64,000 bases of DNA, taken from contig JBBWZQ010000036.1 in assembly GCA_039649115.1 (NCBI GenBank), forward strand, positions 22,589-86,588, given 5' to 3'. The stretch comes from DATEJJ01 sp039649115 (GTDB taxonomy: Bacteria; Actinomycetota; Actinomycetes; Mycobacteriales; Micromonosporaceae). Positions 8,619 through 15,878 of the stretch are shown here, piece by piece. A program made the position numbers and the translations under genes. Positions within the stretch are counted from its first letter, which is position 1. Every line of letters begins with the position of its first letter. The notes beneath the pieces were generated by a model that saw nothing but the letters and a program-made list of their open reading frames with translations, had not been told where the DNA came from and did not search any database.

Positions 8619-9869
8619 TCACGCAGTGGCCAGCGCCTCGGTGGGGGCCAGGCGCGAGGCCCGGATGGCCGGGTAGAGTCCGGCGAGCCCGCCGATGGCG
8701 AGGGTGGCGACCACGCCGCCGGCCATGGCCCAGGCGGGTACGACGGTGGGCCAGTGTTGGGTGTTGGCGTAGATGGCCGTGACGGCCACGCCGAGCAGGA
8801 CACCGCCGGCGCCGCCGAGACCGGACAGGAGCAGCGCCTCGGCGAGGAACTGGGCCCGGATCTGGCCGCGGGTGGCGCCGAGGGAGCGGCGCAGCCCGAT
8901 CTCGGCGCGGCGCTCCAGCACCGAGATGACCATGATGTTGGCGACGCCGACGCCCCCGACGAGCAGGGCGACCGCGCCCAGGCCCAGGAGCAGGCCGGTG
9001 AAGGCCTTGTTGGTGGCCTGCTGGGCGGCCAGGGCGTCGGAGGGGCGGGACACCTTGACTTCGTTGGGGTTCTGCGGGTTGGCGGTGGCGGCCAGCACGG
9101 CGGCGACGTCCGGCACCGCGTCGGGTCGGGTGCGGGTGTACACGGTCGTGGGGTAGCCGTCGAAGCCGAGGGAGCTGCGGGCGGCGGGCCAGCCGATCAG
9201 TGCGGCGCTGTCCAGCTCGGGTGCCAGTGGCACCTGGTTGAGGATGCCGATGACGGTGAACCACCGCTGGCCGAGCCAGACCTGCACCTCTGGTCCGGCG
9301 GCGGCGATGCCCAGCCGGTCCGCGGCCTGCCACCCGAGGACCACGGCGGGGTAGCGGCTGGTGGCGTCGTTGAGCCAGGTGCCGCTGGCCATGGTGGAGC
9401 CGACCGTGCCGGGCAGGTCGACCCGGGCCGCCTTGACGGAGATGCTGCCGGTCTCGCCGGCGGCGATGTGGTCGTTGCGGTACACGTTGGCGTCGACTTT
9501 CGCGGTGGCGCTGACGGAGGTGACCGGCCCGATGCGGCGGATCATCCCGATCGCCTCGTTGGGCAGGTGCGAGTCCTTGCCGAACAGCGTCTGGCCGGGG
9601 CCGACGGTGAGCAGGTTGGTGCCCAGCTCGGCGAGGGTGCGGTCCAGGTCGGCGCGGCTGGAGGTGGAGATGCCGACCACGCTGATCATCGCGGCGATGC
9701 CGATCGCGATGCCGAGCGCGGACAGGAACACCCGCAGTGGCCGGGCACGCAGCCCGGCACCACCGACCCGGACCAGGTCGCCAGGGCGCAGCCGGGTCGG
9801 GCGCAGCCGTCCCGCGGCCCGGTCGGGCTGCCATCGCGGGGTGAGGCAGGTGTCGGTGTCGATGGCCAT
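8619..9869 (-). CDS. MacB/FtsX-type ABC transporter permease (module A)
   Basis: 416 residues. An N-terminal membrane helix lies near 45-70 (VFLSALGIAIGIAAM) and is followed by a large extracytoplasmic MacB-like domain at about 75-285. Three C-terminal helices form the FtsX domain (LLGLGAVALLVGGVGVANIM, then LERRAEIGLRRSLGATRGQI). Such permeases do not move substrates through a channel; they transmit ATPase strokes to an outer domain for peptide or antibiotic extrusion or envelope signalling. The start ATG at 9869 overlaps the stop of the ATPase gene by one base (TGATG). It is a close paralogue of the permease at 33489-34679. Confidence 0.92.
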   Translation of the reverse strand: MAIDTDTCLTPRWQPDRAAGRLRPTRLRPGDLVRVGGAGLRARPLRVFLSALGIAIGIAAMISVVGISTSSRADLDRTLAELGTNLLTVGPGQTLFGKDSHLPNEAIGMIRRIGPVTSVSATAKVDANVYRNDHIAAGETGSISVKAARVDLPGTVGSTMASGTWLNDATSRYPAVVLGWQAADRLGIAAAGPEVQVWLGQRWFTVIGILNQVPLAPELDSAALIGWPAARSSLGFDGYPTTVYTRTRPDAVPDVAAVLAATANPQNPNEVKVSRPSDALAAQQATNKAFTGLLLGLGAVALLVGGVGVANIMVISVLERRAEIGLRRSLGATRGQIRAQFLAEALLLSGLGGAGGVLLGVAVTAIYANTQHWPTVVPAWAMAGGVVATLAIGGLAGLYPAIRASRLAPTEALATA

Positions 9870-10588
9870 CAGGCTGCCCCTCTCGGGTCGGGCGAACCGG
9901 CCAGCGCCGGGTCGTTGCTGGCCGAGTCGTGGACGACCCGTCCGTCGTGCATGTGCACCTGCCGGGGCAGGCTGGCCGCGATGTCCCGGTCGTGGGTGAC
10001 CACCAGCACGGTGGTGCCGGCGGCGTTGAGCTCGCGGAGCAGGTCCATCAGCGCCGTGCCGGAGGCCGAGTCGAGGTTGCCGGTGGGCTCGTCGGCCAGC
10101 ACCAGGGTCGGCTCACCGACGACGGCCCGGGCCACGGCGACCCGCTGCTTCTCCCCGCCGGACAGTTCGTGTGGCCGGTGGTCCAGCCGGTGGCCCAGGC
10201 CGACCCGGCGCAGCGCGGCGACCGCCCGCCGCCGCCGCTGCCGCACGGATATTCCGGCGTACAGCAGCCCGTCGGCGACATTGTCCACTGCGGACACACC
10301 GCCGGCGAGGTGGAACTGCTGGAACACGAACCCGATCGCGATCGCGCGCAGGGCGGACAGCTGCCGGTCGGACAGCTCGGCGGTGTCGTACCCGTCGATG
10401 TGCACCCGACCGCCCGAGGGCCGGTCCAGGGTACCGATGACGTGCAGCAGGGTGGACTTGCCGGAGCCGGACGGCCCGATCACGGCGACCAGTTCCCCGC
10501 GACCGACCCGCAGCGAGGCCCCGCGCAGCGCGGCGACACCGCCCGGGTAGACCCGGCTGACCCCGTCGAGCACCACAATGTCGGTCAT
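9869..10588 (-). CDS. MacB/LolD-type ABC transporter ATPase (module A)
   Basis: 239 residues. ATG at 10588 lies two bases after the adaptor stop. Walker A GPSGSGKST is near 38-46 and the Q-loop FVFQQFHLAGG near 90. The signature LSGGEKQR is near 145, Walker B LVLADEPTGNLD near 165, and the switch VVTHD follows. This is the LolD/MacB subfamily that drives FtsX-type permeases. It has an extra C-terminal tail after HDGRVV compared with the paralogue at 32839-33492. Confidence 0.95.
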   Translation of the reverse strand: MTDIVVLDGVSRVYPGGVAALRGASLRVGRGELVAVIGPSGSGKSTLLHVIGTLDRPSGGRVHIDGYDTAELSDRQLSALRAIAIGFVFQQFHLAGGVSAVDNVADGLLYAGISVRQRRRRAVAALRRVGLGHRLDHRPHELSGGEKQRVAVARAVVGEPTLVLADEPTGNLDSASGTALMDLLRELNAAGTTVLVVTHDRDIAASLPRQVHMHDGRVVHDSASNDPALAGSPDPRGAA

Positions 10589-10590
10589 GG

Positions 10591-11730
10591 TCACGCCGGC
10601 ATCCCCACCACGGTCCCGGCGTCGATGCCGGTGCCGGAGATCTCCACCCGGCCGTCGGCGAACATGCCGGCCTGTACCGCCACGATGCGGGTGGTCGAGC
10701 CCTCGACCACCTGCACCCCGTACCCGCCCTCGGCCAGCGCGAGCAGCGCGGCGACCGGTACGGTCAGCACGTCCTCGCGCTGGTCGGCCACGATCGCCAC
10801 CTGTACGGGTGCCTTGTCGAGGGTGCCCAGCGTGGACGGGTCGGGGATGGTGACCACCACGTCGATCGTGGTGGCCGAGCCGTTGCTCCCGGCGTGCGCC
10901 ACGGTACCGACGCTGCTGACTTTCCCGTGCACGGTCCTGGTGTCCGGCAGCGTCACCGTCACCGCCATGCCCCGCTTGACGAGCTGCTGCTTGGACACGT
11001 CCAGCGCGATCGTGACCAGCCGGGTGGTACCCGTGCAGGTCAGCACCGGCCCGCCGGCACCGTCGCCGGCGTGCGCCTGCTGTTCGGTGACCCGTACCGG
11101 TCCGGAAGCCAGCACCACCTGGCTCGGCTGCACCGTGCCGGTCTGGCTCCAGCCCAGCGCCTTCTGCCACTTCTTCACCGCGGCGGCCGTGCTCGCGCTG
11201 TACTTGTCGTCGACGGTGAAGCCGTTGTAGCCCAGCGCGGCCAGGTTGCTCTCGAACTCCTTGACGTCCGGGCCCTGCACGCCGGTGGCCAGCGCGCGGT
11301 ACAGCGGCAGGCTGCCGTACAGCAGTACCACCGGCAGGTTGTCCGCCCGGTACACCGTGTTGCCCCTCTTCAGGGTGGAGCCCACCGCGGGCAGCCAGGT
11401 GATGGTGCCGCCACCCTTGGCGGCGAACGTCGCCGTGTCGCCGTAGCCCAGGGTGCCGTCGACGTCTTCGGTGTCGGTCAGCGTCGCCCGGGTGACCTGG
11501 GCGGTGGCCGGTGGCACCGTGCTGCGGCCGGGTGTGGCCGGATCCCCGTTCCGGATGCCGGTCGCGACCACGGCGACTCCCGCCACCACGGCCACCACCC
11601 CAACCAGGATCAGCGTGTTCCGCACCCGCCGGCGGCGCCGGTGCCCACCGACACCACCGGGCTGCCCGGCCGGCTCAACCTCGCTGCCGGCCACCGAACC
11701 GCCCAGGTCCGGGAACATCTCCGTGCTCAC
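10591..11730 (-). CDS. Membrane-anchored adaptor with peptidoglycan-binding domain (module A)
   Basis: 379 residues. GTG start at 11730 overlaps the lipoprotein stop by 4 bases. The N-terminal cytoplasmic basic segment (HRRRRRVR) is followed by one membrane helix at about 38-58. A HlyD/MacA-like region opens with the 'LTDTEDVDGTLGYGD' type sequence. A PG_binding_1 domain follows at about 150-205 (VKEFESNLAALGY, then KKWQKALGW). Beta-barrel and membrane-proximal domains run to the C-terminus. It should link the MacB-like permease to the cell wall. This adaptor type with an embedded PG-binding domain is common in Gram-positive actinobacteria, which have no TolC outer channel. Confidence 0.85.
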   Translation of the reverse strand: MSTEMFPDLGGSVAGSEVEPAGQPGGVGGHRRRRRVRNTLILVGVVAVVAGVAVVATGIRNGDPATPGRSTVPPATAQVTRATLTDTEDVDGTLGYGDTATFAAKGGGTITWLPAVGSTLKRGNTVYRADNLPVVLLYGSLPLYRALATGVQGPDVKEFESNLAALGYNGFTVDDKYSASTAAAVKKWQKALGWSQTGTVQPSQVVLASGPVRVTEQQAHAGDGAGGPVLTCTGTTRLVTIALDVSKQQLVKRGMAVTVTLPDTRTVHGKVSSVGTVAHAGSNGSATTIDVVVTIPDPSTLGTLDKAPVQVAIVADQREDVLTVPVAALLALAEGGYGVQVVEGSTTRIVAVQAGMFADGRVEISGTGIDAGTVVGMPA

Positions 11731-12296
11731 CTGGTACCCCCCTGGTGCTGTGTCTGGGGTGGGGGCATCAGGTTCCGGCAGGCCTGCTGGGCCGCCTTGA
11801 ACGTCGGGTTGTCCGGGCCCAGGTTGCCCGCACCTCCGCTGCGCTGCACCATGACGCCGCCGCCGTCCGGATCGGGATCGGGTATGTCCACGCCGTGCGC
11901 CCGCATGCACGCCGTGAACTTGCGCATCTGCTCGAGTTGCTGCGCGTTGGGCTTCGGCATGTCGCCACTGGTGGGCGCGTACACCCGGCAGGCCTCCTGG
12001 GCCGCCTTGAACTTGGCGCTGTCCGGTCCGCCGCCTGGGCCCTCGCTGCTGCGCATCGTGGTGCCGCCGCCGCCGTCGACCGGGCCGACCTGGACATCGA
12101 TGCCGTGTTTGCGCATGCACTCGGCGAACTTGCGCGACTTCTCGGCCAGATCCATCGACGGGGTGGCACTCGGCTTCGCCGTGGCGCCGTTGGCGGTGGC
12201 GACGCCGCTGCCGTGCTTGCCGCCGCACCCGGCCAGTGCCAGCGCCGGCATGGCCAGCACGGCCACCAGGCCGATCCACGACCTGACAGGTCTCAT
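11727..12296 (-). CDS. Lipoprotein with two CMR-x-HG cysteine repeats (module A)
   Basis: 189 residues, first gene of the module A export operon. ATG at 12296. The signal peptide ends in lipobox LAGC (Cys24). Two repeats follow: FAECMRKHG...AAQEACR (Cys60 and Cys103) and FTACMRAHG...AAQQACR (Cys130 and Cys173). The two cysteines of each repeat are 43 residues apart in both, which suggests one disulfide per repeat. A DIPDPDPDGGG acidic stretch follows the second CMRAHG. Family role unknown; such proteins occur beside MacB-type operons in actinobacteria. The 4-base overlap with the adaptor gene suggests they work together at the outer face of the membrane. Confidence 0.8.
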   Translation of the reverse strand: MRPVRSWIGLVAVLAMPALALAGCGGKHGSGVATANGATAKPSATPSMDLAEKSRKFAECMRKHGIDVQVGPVDGGGGTTMRSSEGPGGGPDSAKFKAAQEACRVYAPTSGDMPKPNAQQLEQMRKFTACMRAHGVDIPDPDPDGGGVMVQRSGGAGNLGPDNPTFKAAQQACRNLMPPPQTQHQGGTR

Positions 12297-12371
12297 CGGG
12301 TACCTCCTTCGCCGTTGCTCCTTGTCATCGCCGCGGTGTCCCGCCGGCGGTCCGAGTCAACGCGGTTCGGG

Positions 12372-12411
12372 ATAAGGCCACCGTCAGTCCGGGGCTTTAC
12401 GCTGGCCTTAT
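12372..12411. promoter_or_regulatory. Spaced inverted repeat in divergent promoter region of module A
   Basis: Perfect 9-base arms ATAAGGCCA (12372-12380) and TGGCCTTAT (12403-12411), 31 bases centre to centre, about three helix turns. It lies between the lipoprotein operon (start 12296) and the response-regulator gene (start 12457). A dimeric OmpR-type regulator binding site is the simplest reading. Confidence 0.5.
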
Positions 12412-12456
12412 GCCCGGATGCGGCACCATGCGTCAGGTCGAACGGAGGTGCTGGCG

Positions 12457-13113
12457 GTGCGGATTCTGGTGGTCGAGGACGAGCCGCTGATGGCCGACGC
12501 GATCGCCGAAGGGCTGCGCCGCGAGTCTCTGGCCGTCGATGTCGTCTATGACGGCGACGCGGCGCTGGAACGCCTCGGCGTCAACGACTACGACGTGGTC
12601 GTCCTGGACCGGGACCTCCCGCTGGTCTCCGGCGACGAGGTGTGCCGGGCGCTGGTGAACTCGGGTGCGTTGACCCGGGTGCTGATGCTCACCGCGTCCG
12701 CCGGGGTGCGCGACCGGGTGGTCGGGCTCGACCTGGGCGCCGACGACTACCTCGGCAAGCCGTTCGACTTCGCCGAACTGGTCGCCCGGGTGCGCGCGCT
12801 GGGCCGCCGCGCCCGCCCGCCGGCACCTCCCGTGTTGCAGCGGGCCGGGCTGCGCCTGGACCCCAACCGGCGCGAGGTCTACCGCGACGGCCGGTACGTC
12901 AACATGACCCGCAAGGAATTCGCGGTCCTGGACGAACTGCTGCGCGCCGACGGCGCGGTCGTGTCCGCCGAGCACCTGCTGGAAAAGGCGTGGGACGAGC
13001 ACGCCGACCCGTTCACGAATGTGGTACGGGTGACCGTCATGACGCTGCGCCGCAAACTCGGCGACCCGCCGGTCATCGAGACCGTACCCGGAGTGGGGTA
13101 CCAGATCCGGTGA
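12457..13113 (+). CDS. OmpR-family response regulator (module A)
   Basis: 218 residues. GTG start at 12457 chosen because ACGGAGG lies 8 bases before it and the receiver strand VRILVVEDE begins at once. The receiver domain spans about 1-115 with the acidic pair E8/D9 and phospho-acceptor Asp51 (VVLDRDLP). A winged-helix DNA-binding domain spans about 125-218 (MTRKEFAVLDELL, VVRVTVMTLRRKLG, VPGVGYQIR). The stop overlaps the kinase GTG by 4 bases. Probably controls the divergent lipoprotein-adaptor-ABC operon. Confidence 0.95.
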   Translation: MRILVVEDEPLMADAIAEGLRRESLAVDVVYDGDAALERLGVNDYDVVVLDRDLPLVSGDEVCRALVNSGALTRVLMLTASAGVRDRVVGLDLGADDYLGKPFDFAELVARVRALGRRARPPAPPVLQRAGLRLDPNRREVYRDGRYVNMTRKEFAVLDELLRADGAVVSAEHLLEKAWDEHADPFTNVVRVTVMTLRRKLGDPPVIETVPGVGYQIR

Positions 13114-14300
13114 AGCGGCCCAGGATCCGCACCCGGCTGACCGCCCTGTACGGCGCGCTGTTCGTGCTCGCCGGCGCCGGCATGCTGGCCTTCACCTACT
13201 TCCTGGTCCAGCAGAGCCTCACCGATCGCCTTACCGGGCCGGGCGTGTCCGTGCAGGTCGGGGTCACCCCGTCCGGCTCGCCCGCAACGGATCCGACACG
13301 CACCTCCGGCGGCCGGCAGGTCAGTCCCCAGGAAGCCAACCGCGAATTCGCCGCCCAGGAACAGAAGTTCCGCCACGACACCCTCGACTCGCTGCTCACC
13401 CGTGGCGGCATCGCGCTGGCCGGGTTCACCGTCGTCGCGGTCGGCTTCGGCTGGCTGATGGCCGACCGGGCGCTGCGCCCGCTGCACCAGATCACCGCCA
13501 CCGCCCGCCGGGTCGCCGACCGCAACCTGCGCCAGCGCATCGCCCTGACCGGGCCCCCCGACGAGATCAAGGAGCTCGCCGACACGTTCGACTCCATGCT
13601 CGAACGCCTCGATCAGGCCTTCGACGGCCAGCGCCGCTTCGTCGCCAACGCCTCCCACGAGCTGCGGACCCCGCTGGCCATCAACCGCACCCTCATCCAG
13701 GTCGCCCTCGCCCACCCGCAGGTGCCGGCCCAGACCCGCCAGCTCGGCGAGAACCTGCTGGCGGTCAACACCCGCCACGAACGCCTCATCGACGGCCTGC
13801 TCACCCTGGCCAGCTCCGAGCAGGCGCCCACCGCCCGCGACCCGCTCGACCTGGCGGAGATGGTCCGGCACGTCCTGGACCAGCACGCCAACCCGTCCGG
13901 CCCGCGGCTGGACGCATCGCTGCACCCGGCACCCGTCGCCGGTGACCCGGTGCTCCTCGAACGCCTCGTCCAGAACCTGGTCAACAACGCCGTCGCCTAC
14001 AACGTGCCCGAGGGCTGGGTGTCCGTGTCCACCCGCACCAGCGGCGACCAGGTCGAGCTGACCGTGACCAACACCGGGCCGACGGTGCCCGCCTACGAAA
14101 TCCCCGTCCTGTTCGAACCGTTCCGCCGCCTCCGCGACCGGGTCGCCTCCGCCGAGGGCACCGGCCTGGGGCTGTCCATCGTCCGCTCGGTCGCCCAGGC
14201 ACACGGCGGCGACGCCGTCGCCCAACCACACGAGCACGGCGGCCTGCGGGTGCGCGTCACGCTGCCCGTCCGCGACGACCCGGGACCGACCTCGGGTTGA
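13110..14300 (+). CDS. Sensor histidine kinase (module A)
   Basis: 396 residues. GTG start at 13110 within the regulator stop. Two membrane helices (about 12-34 and 98-118) flank a short extracytoplasmic sensor loop rich in Pro/Ser. Then come HAMP, the phospho-acceptor motif ASHELRTPL and the HATPase domain (NLVNNAVAYN as N-box, GTGLGLSIV as G-box). An EnvZ/CutS-type kinase that phosphorylates the product of 12457-13113. Convergent with the M56 peptidase gene, with 4 bases between stops. Confidence 0.94.
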   Translation: MKRPRIRTRLTALYGALFVLAGAGMLAFTYFLVQQSLTDRLTGPGVSVQVGVTPSGSPATDPTRTSGGRQVSPQEANREFAAQEQKFRHDTLDSLLTRGGIALAGFTVVAVGFGWLMADRALRPLHQITATARRVADRNLRQRIALTGPPDEIKELADTFDSMLERLDQAFDGQRRFVANASHELRTPLAINRTLIQVALAHPQVPAQTRQLGENLLAVNTRHERLIDGLLTLASSEQAPTARDPLDLAEMVRHVLDQHANPSGPRLDASLHPAPVAGDPVLLERLVQNLVNNAVAYNVPEGWVSVSTRTSGDQVELTVTNTGPTVPAYEIPVLFEPFRRLRDRVASAEGTGLGLSIVRSVAQAHGGDAVAQPHEHGGLRVRVTLPVRDDPGPTSG

Positions 14301-14304
14301 TCCT

Positions 14305-15333
14305 TCAGGGGTTGGGGTGCCCGGCGCGTGCGCGATGTGGCGCGGGCGGATGGTCGCAGCGACGGCCCAGCGCGCCGCCGGTCGCCGGATGCCCGGTGAA
14401 CTGGGCGGGAAGCGCGGTGGTGCTGGCGTTGTCGAGGAGCGTGTCGCTGCGGGTCTGCATGGTGCCGGTGGCCACGAGACCGGCGGCGAGAAGCAGGGCG
14501 AGCATGGCGAGCGGCCCGACCCGCGGCCGCGGGGGCGGTGCGAGCAGAGCCTGGACCCGTTTGGGTATGTCCCCGGCGGTGGCCCCGGCACCCGCGGCGC
14601 GCTCCGGTACCGGTCCGGGGTCGGTGGTCCGGGTCAGCAGGGCGGCGCGGGCGATGGTCAGGGCGACCAGTTTGCGGTCGGTGACCTCCCGCGCCGCGTC
14701 CTCGTCGGCCCACCGTTCCACGACGTGGGCGACGGCGCGGCTCATGGGCGCCAGCAAGGGGTTCGCCGCGCTGGTGACCGCGGAGCCGAACAGCCACCAC
14801 GCGTGCTGGTGGGCGATGTGCGACGCCTCGTGGGCGAGCAGCGCACGGCGTTGGTCGGGGGTCAGCGCCCGGAGCAGGCCGGTGGTGATCACGATTCGTC
14901 CGGACGGGCCGGGGGTGGCGAACGCGTCCGGCTGGTCGTGGTCGATCACGACGAGCGATCCCGGTGAGCCGAGCCGCCGGCAGCTGCCGCGCGCCGCGAG
15001 CAGGCTGCGCAACCGGAGGGTACCGACGGTCACGGTCCGGCCGACGGCGAGCAGGGTCAGCAGCGCGCAGCCGATCGCCAGGGTGGTCGGGAACGGGGTG
15101 GCGACGCGGACCTGCTCGGCCGACCAGTGGCCGTAGCGGCTGACGGCGGGGAGCTGGGCCGCCCAGGTGAAGGCGACCGCCGCGAGGACCCAGATGCCGC
15201 AGGCGGCGATGGCGAGGCTGGCCGGCACCAGTACGCGGATCGCGACCGCGGGGGGCAGCCGGTGGGCCAGGTGGGGCCCGACCCCGGCGAAGACGAGCGT
15301 GACCAGAGCGACGACGATGGCGGCCCCGGTCAC
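14305..15333 (-). CDS. M56-family (BlaR1-like) membrane metallopeptidase
   Basis: 342 residues. The GTG start at 15333 overlaps the BlaI-type stop by 4 bases. Membrane helices occur at about 1-20, 32-56 and 82-100, with one near 270. The zinc site HEASH is at 168-172, and a likely third ligand is the Glu in WADEDAA near 211. There is no penicillin-binding sensor domain as in BlaR1, so this is the short actinobacterial form. It should cleave or inactivate the BlaI-type repressor in response to a membrane or wall signal. Confidence 0.9.
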   Translation of the reverse strand: MTGAAIVVALVTLVFAGVGPHLAHRLPPAVAIRVLVPASLAIAACGIWVLAAVAFTWAAQLPAVSRYGHWSAEQVRVATPFPTTLAIGCALLTLLAVGRTVTVGTLRLRSLLAARGSCRRLGSPGSLVVIDHDQPDAFATPGPSGRIVITTGLLRALTPDQRRALLAHEASHIAHQHAWWLFGSAVTSAANPLLAPMSRAVAHVVERWADEDAAREVTDRKLVALTIARAALLTRTTDPGPVPERAAGAGATAGDIPKRVQALLAPPPRPRVGPLAMLALLLAAGLVATGTMQTRSDTLLDNASTTALPAQFTGHPATGGALGRRCDHPPAPHRARAGHPNP

Positions 15334-15701
15334 TCGCGACCCTGCCCGGTGTGGCGGAGCAGGTCGAGCAGGAGTCGCTCGTCCTCACCGGAGAGCACGC
15401 CGACGAACCGGGACAGTACCGCCGCGTGGTCGTCCCCGGCATCCAGCAACCGCTGCATCTGCCTCGCCGTGACCTCGGCCTCGTCGCGTACCACCCGGTA
15501 GGCGTAGGCGCGGCCGACCCGGTCGCGGGTCACCAGCCCCTTGTCGGACAGCCTGGCCAGGACGGTCATGACCGTGGTGTACGCGAGGTCGCCGCCGAGC
15601 TGGTCGCGCACCTGGGCCGGCGTCATCGGCCTGCCGGCCGCGGCGAGCGCGGCGACGATCTCCTGCTCCAGCATGCCCCTCGGGCGCCGACCGGCGTCCA
15701 C
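15330..15701 (-). CDS. BlaI/MecI-family transcriptional repressor
   Basis: 123 residues, winged helix. GTG at 15701 is used; in-frame Met lies nine codons later. The segment LEQEIVAALAAAGRPMTPAQVRD with LAYTTVMTVLARLSDKG is the family DNA-reading domain. The C-terminal dimerisation helices include FVGVLSGEDERLLLDLL. Three perfect TACTAC-N7-GTAGTA palindromes lie upstream. It probably represses itself with the M56 gene, and also the divergent glycosyltransferase-deacetylase operon. Confidence 0.92.
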   Translation of the reverse strand: MDAGRRPRGMLEQEIVAALAAAGRPMTPAQVRDQLGGDLAYTTVMTVLARLSDKGLVTRDRVGRAYAYRVVRDEAEVTARQMQRLLDAGDDHAAVLSRFVGVLSGEDERLLLDLLRHTGQGRE

Positions 15702-15743
15702 GTCACTCTCCGTCCGCCTGGCTGCGACAGGGCTGATCCACCC

Positions 15744-15762
15744 TACTACGAGGAGAGTAGTA
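15744..15762. promoter_or_regulatory. BlaI-type operator 1 (TACTAC-N7-GTAGTA)
   Basis: Perfect 6-base arms with a 7-base spacer, nearest the repressor gene. It has the same arms and spacing as the sites at 15810 and 15838, and resembles the TACTA-type operators known for actinobacterial BlaI proteins. Confidence 0.85.
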
Positions 15763-15809
15763 CTCGTACCGCCGTTCGAGGAATGTTCACGACCTCGCTC
15801 CTTGCTTGC

Positions 15810-15828
15810 TACTACCTCGTGAGTAGTA
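15810..15828. promoter_or_regulatory. BlaI-type operator 2 (TACTAC-N7-GTAGTA)
   Basis: Second perfect copy of the 6-7-6 palindrome, in the middle of the 177-base divergent gap. Centre-to-centre distance to operator 1 is 66 bases and to operator 3 is 28 bases. Confidence 0.85.
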
Positions 15829-15837
15829 TCATCCCCC

Positions 15838-15856
15838 TACTACATTTCTGGTAGTA
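15838..15856. promoter_or_regulatory. BlaI-type operator 3 (TACTAC-N7-GTAGTA)
   Basis: Third perfect copy, ending 22 bases before the GTG of the glycosyltransferase gene and just upstream of its ribosome site. Binding here would block the rightward operon. Confidence 0.85.
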
Positions 15857-15878
15857 CATCCTGCGAGGAGGCGCTCGC

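Noticed and set aside
8341..8676. Plus-strand frame of 111 codons after the LacI-type gene
   Set aside because: Arg/Pro/Ala-rich without domain signal, no good ribosome site, and it runs into the antisense of the permease gene.
15744..15856. CRISPR-like array from the three evenly built repeats
   Set aside because: The repeats are 19-base palindromes at unequal distances in a promoter beside a BlaI gene. They are operators, and no cas gene is present.
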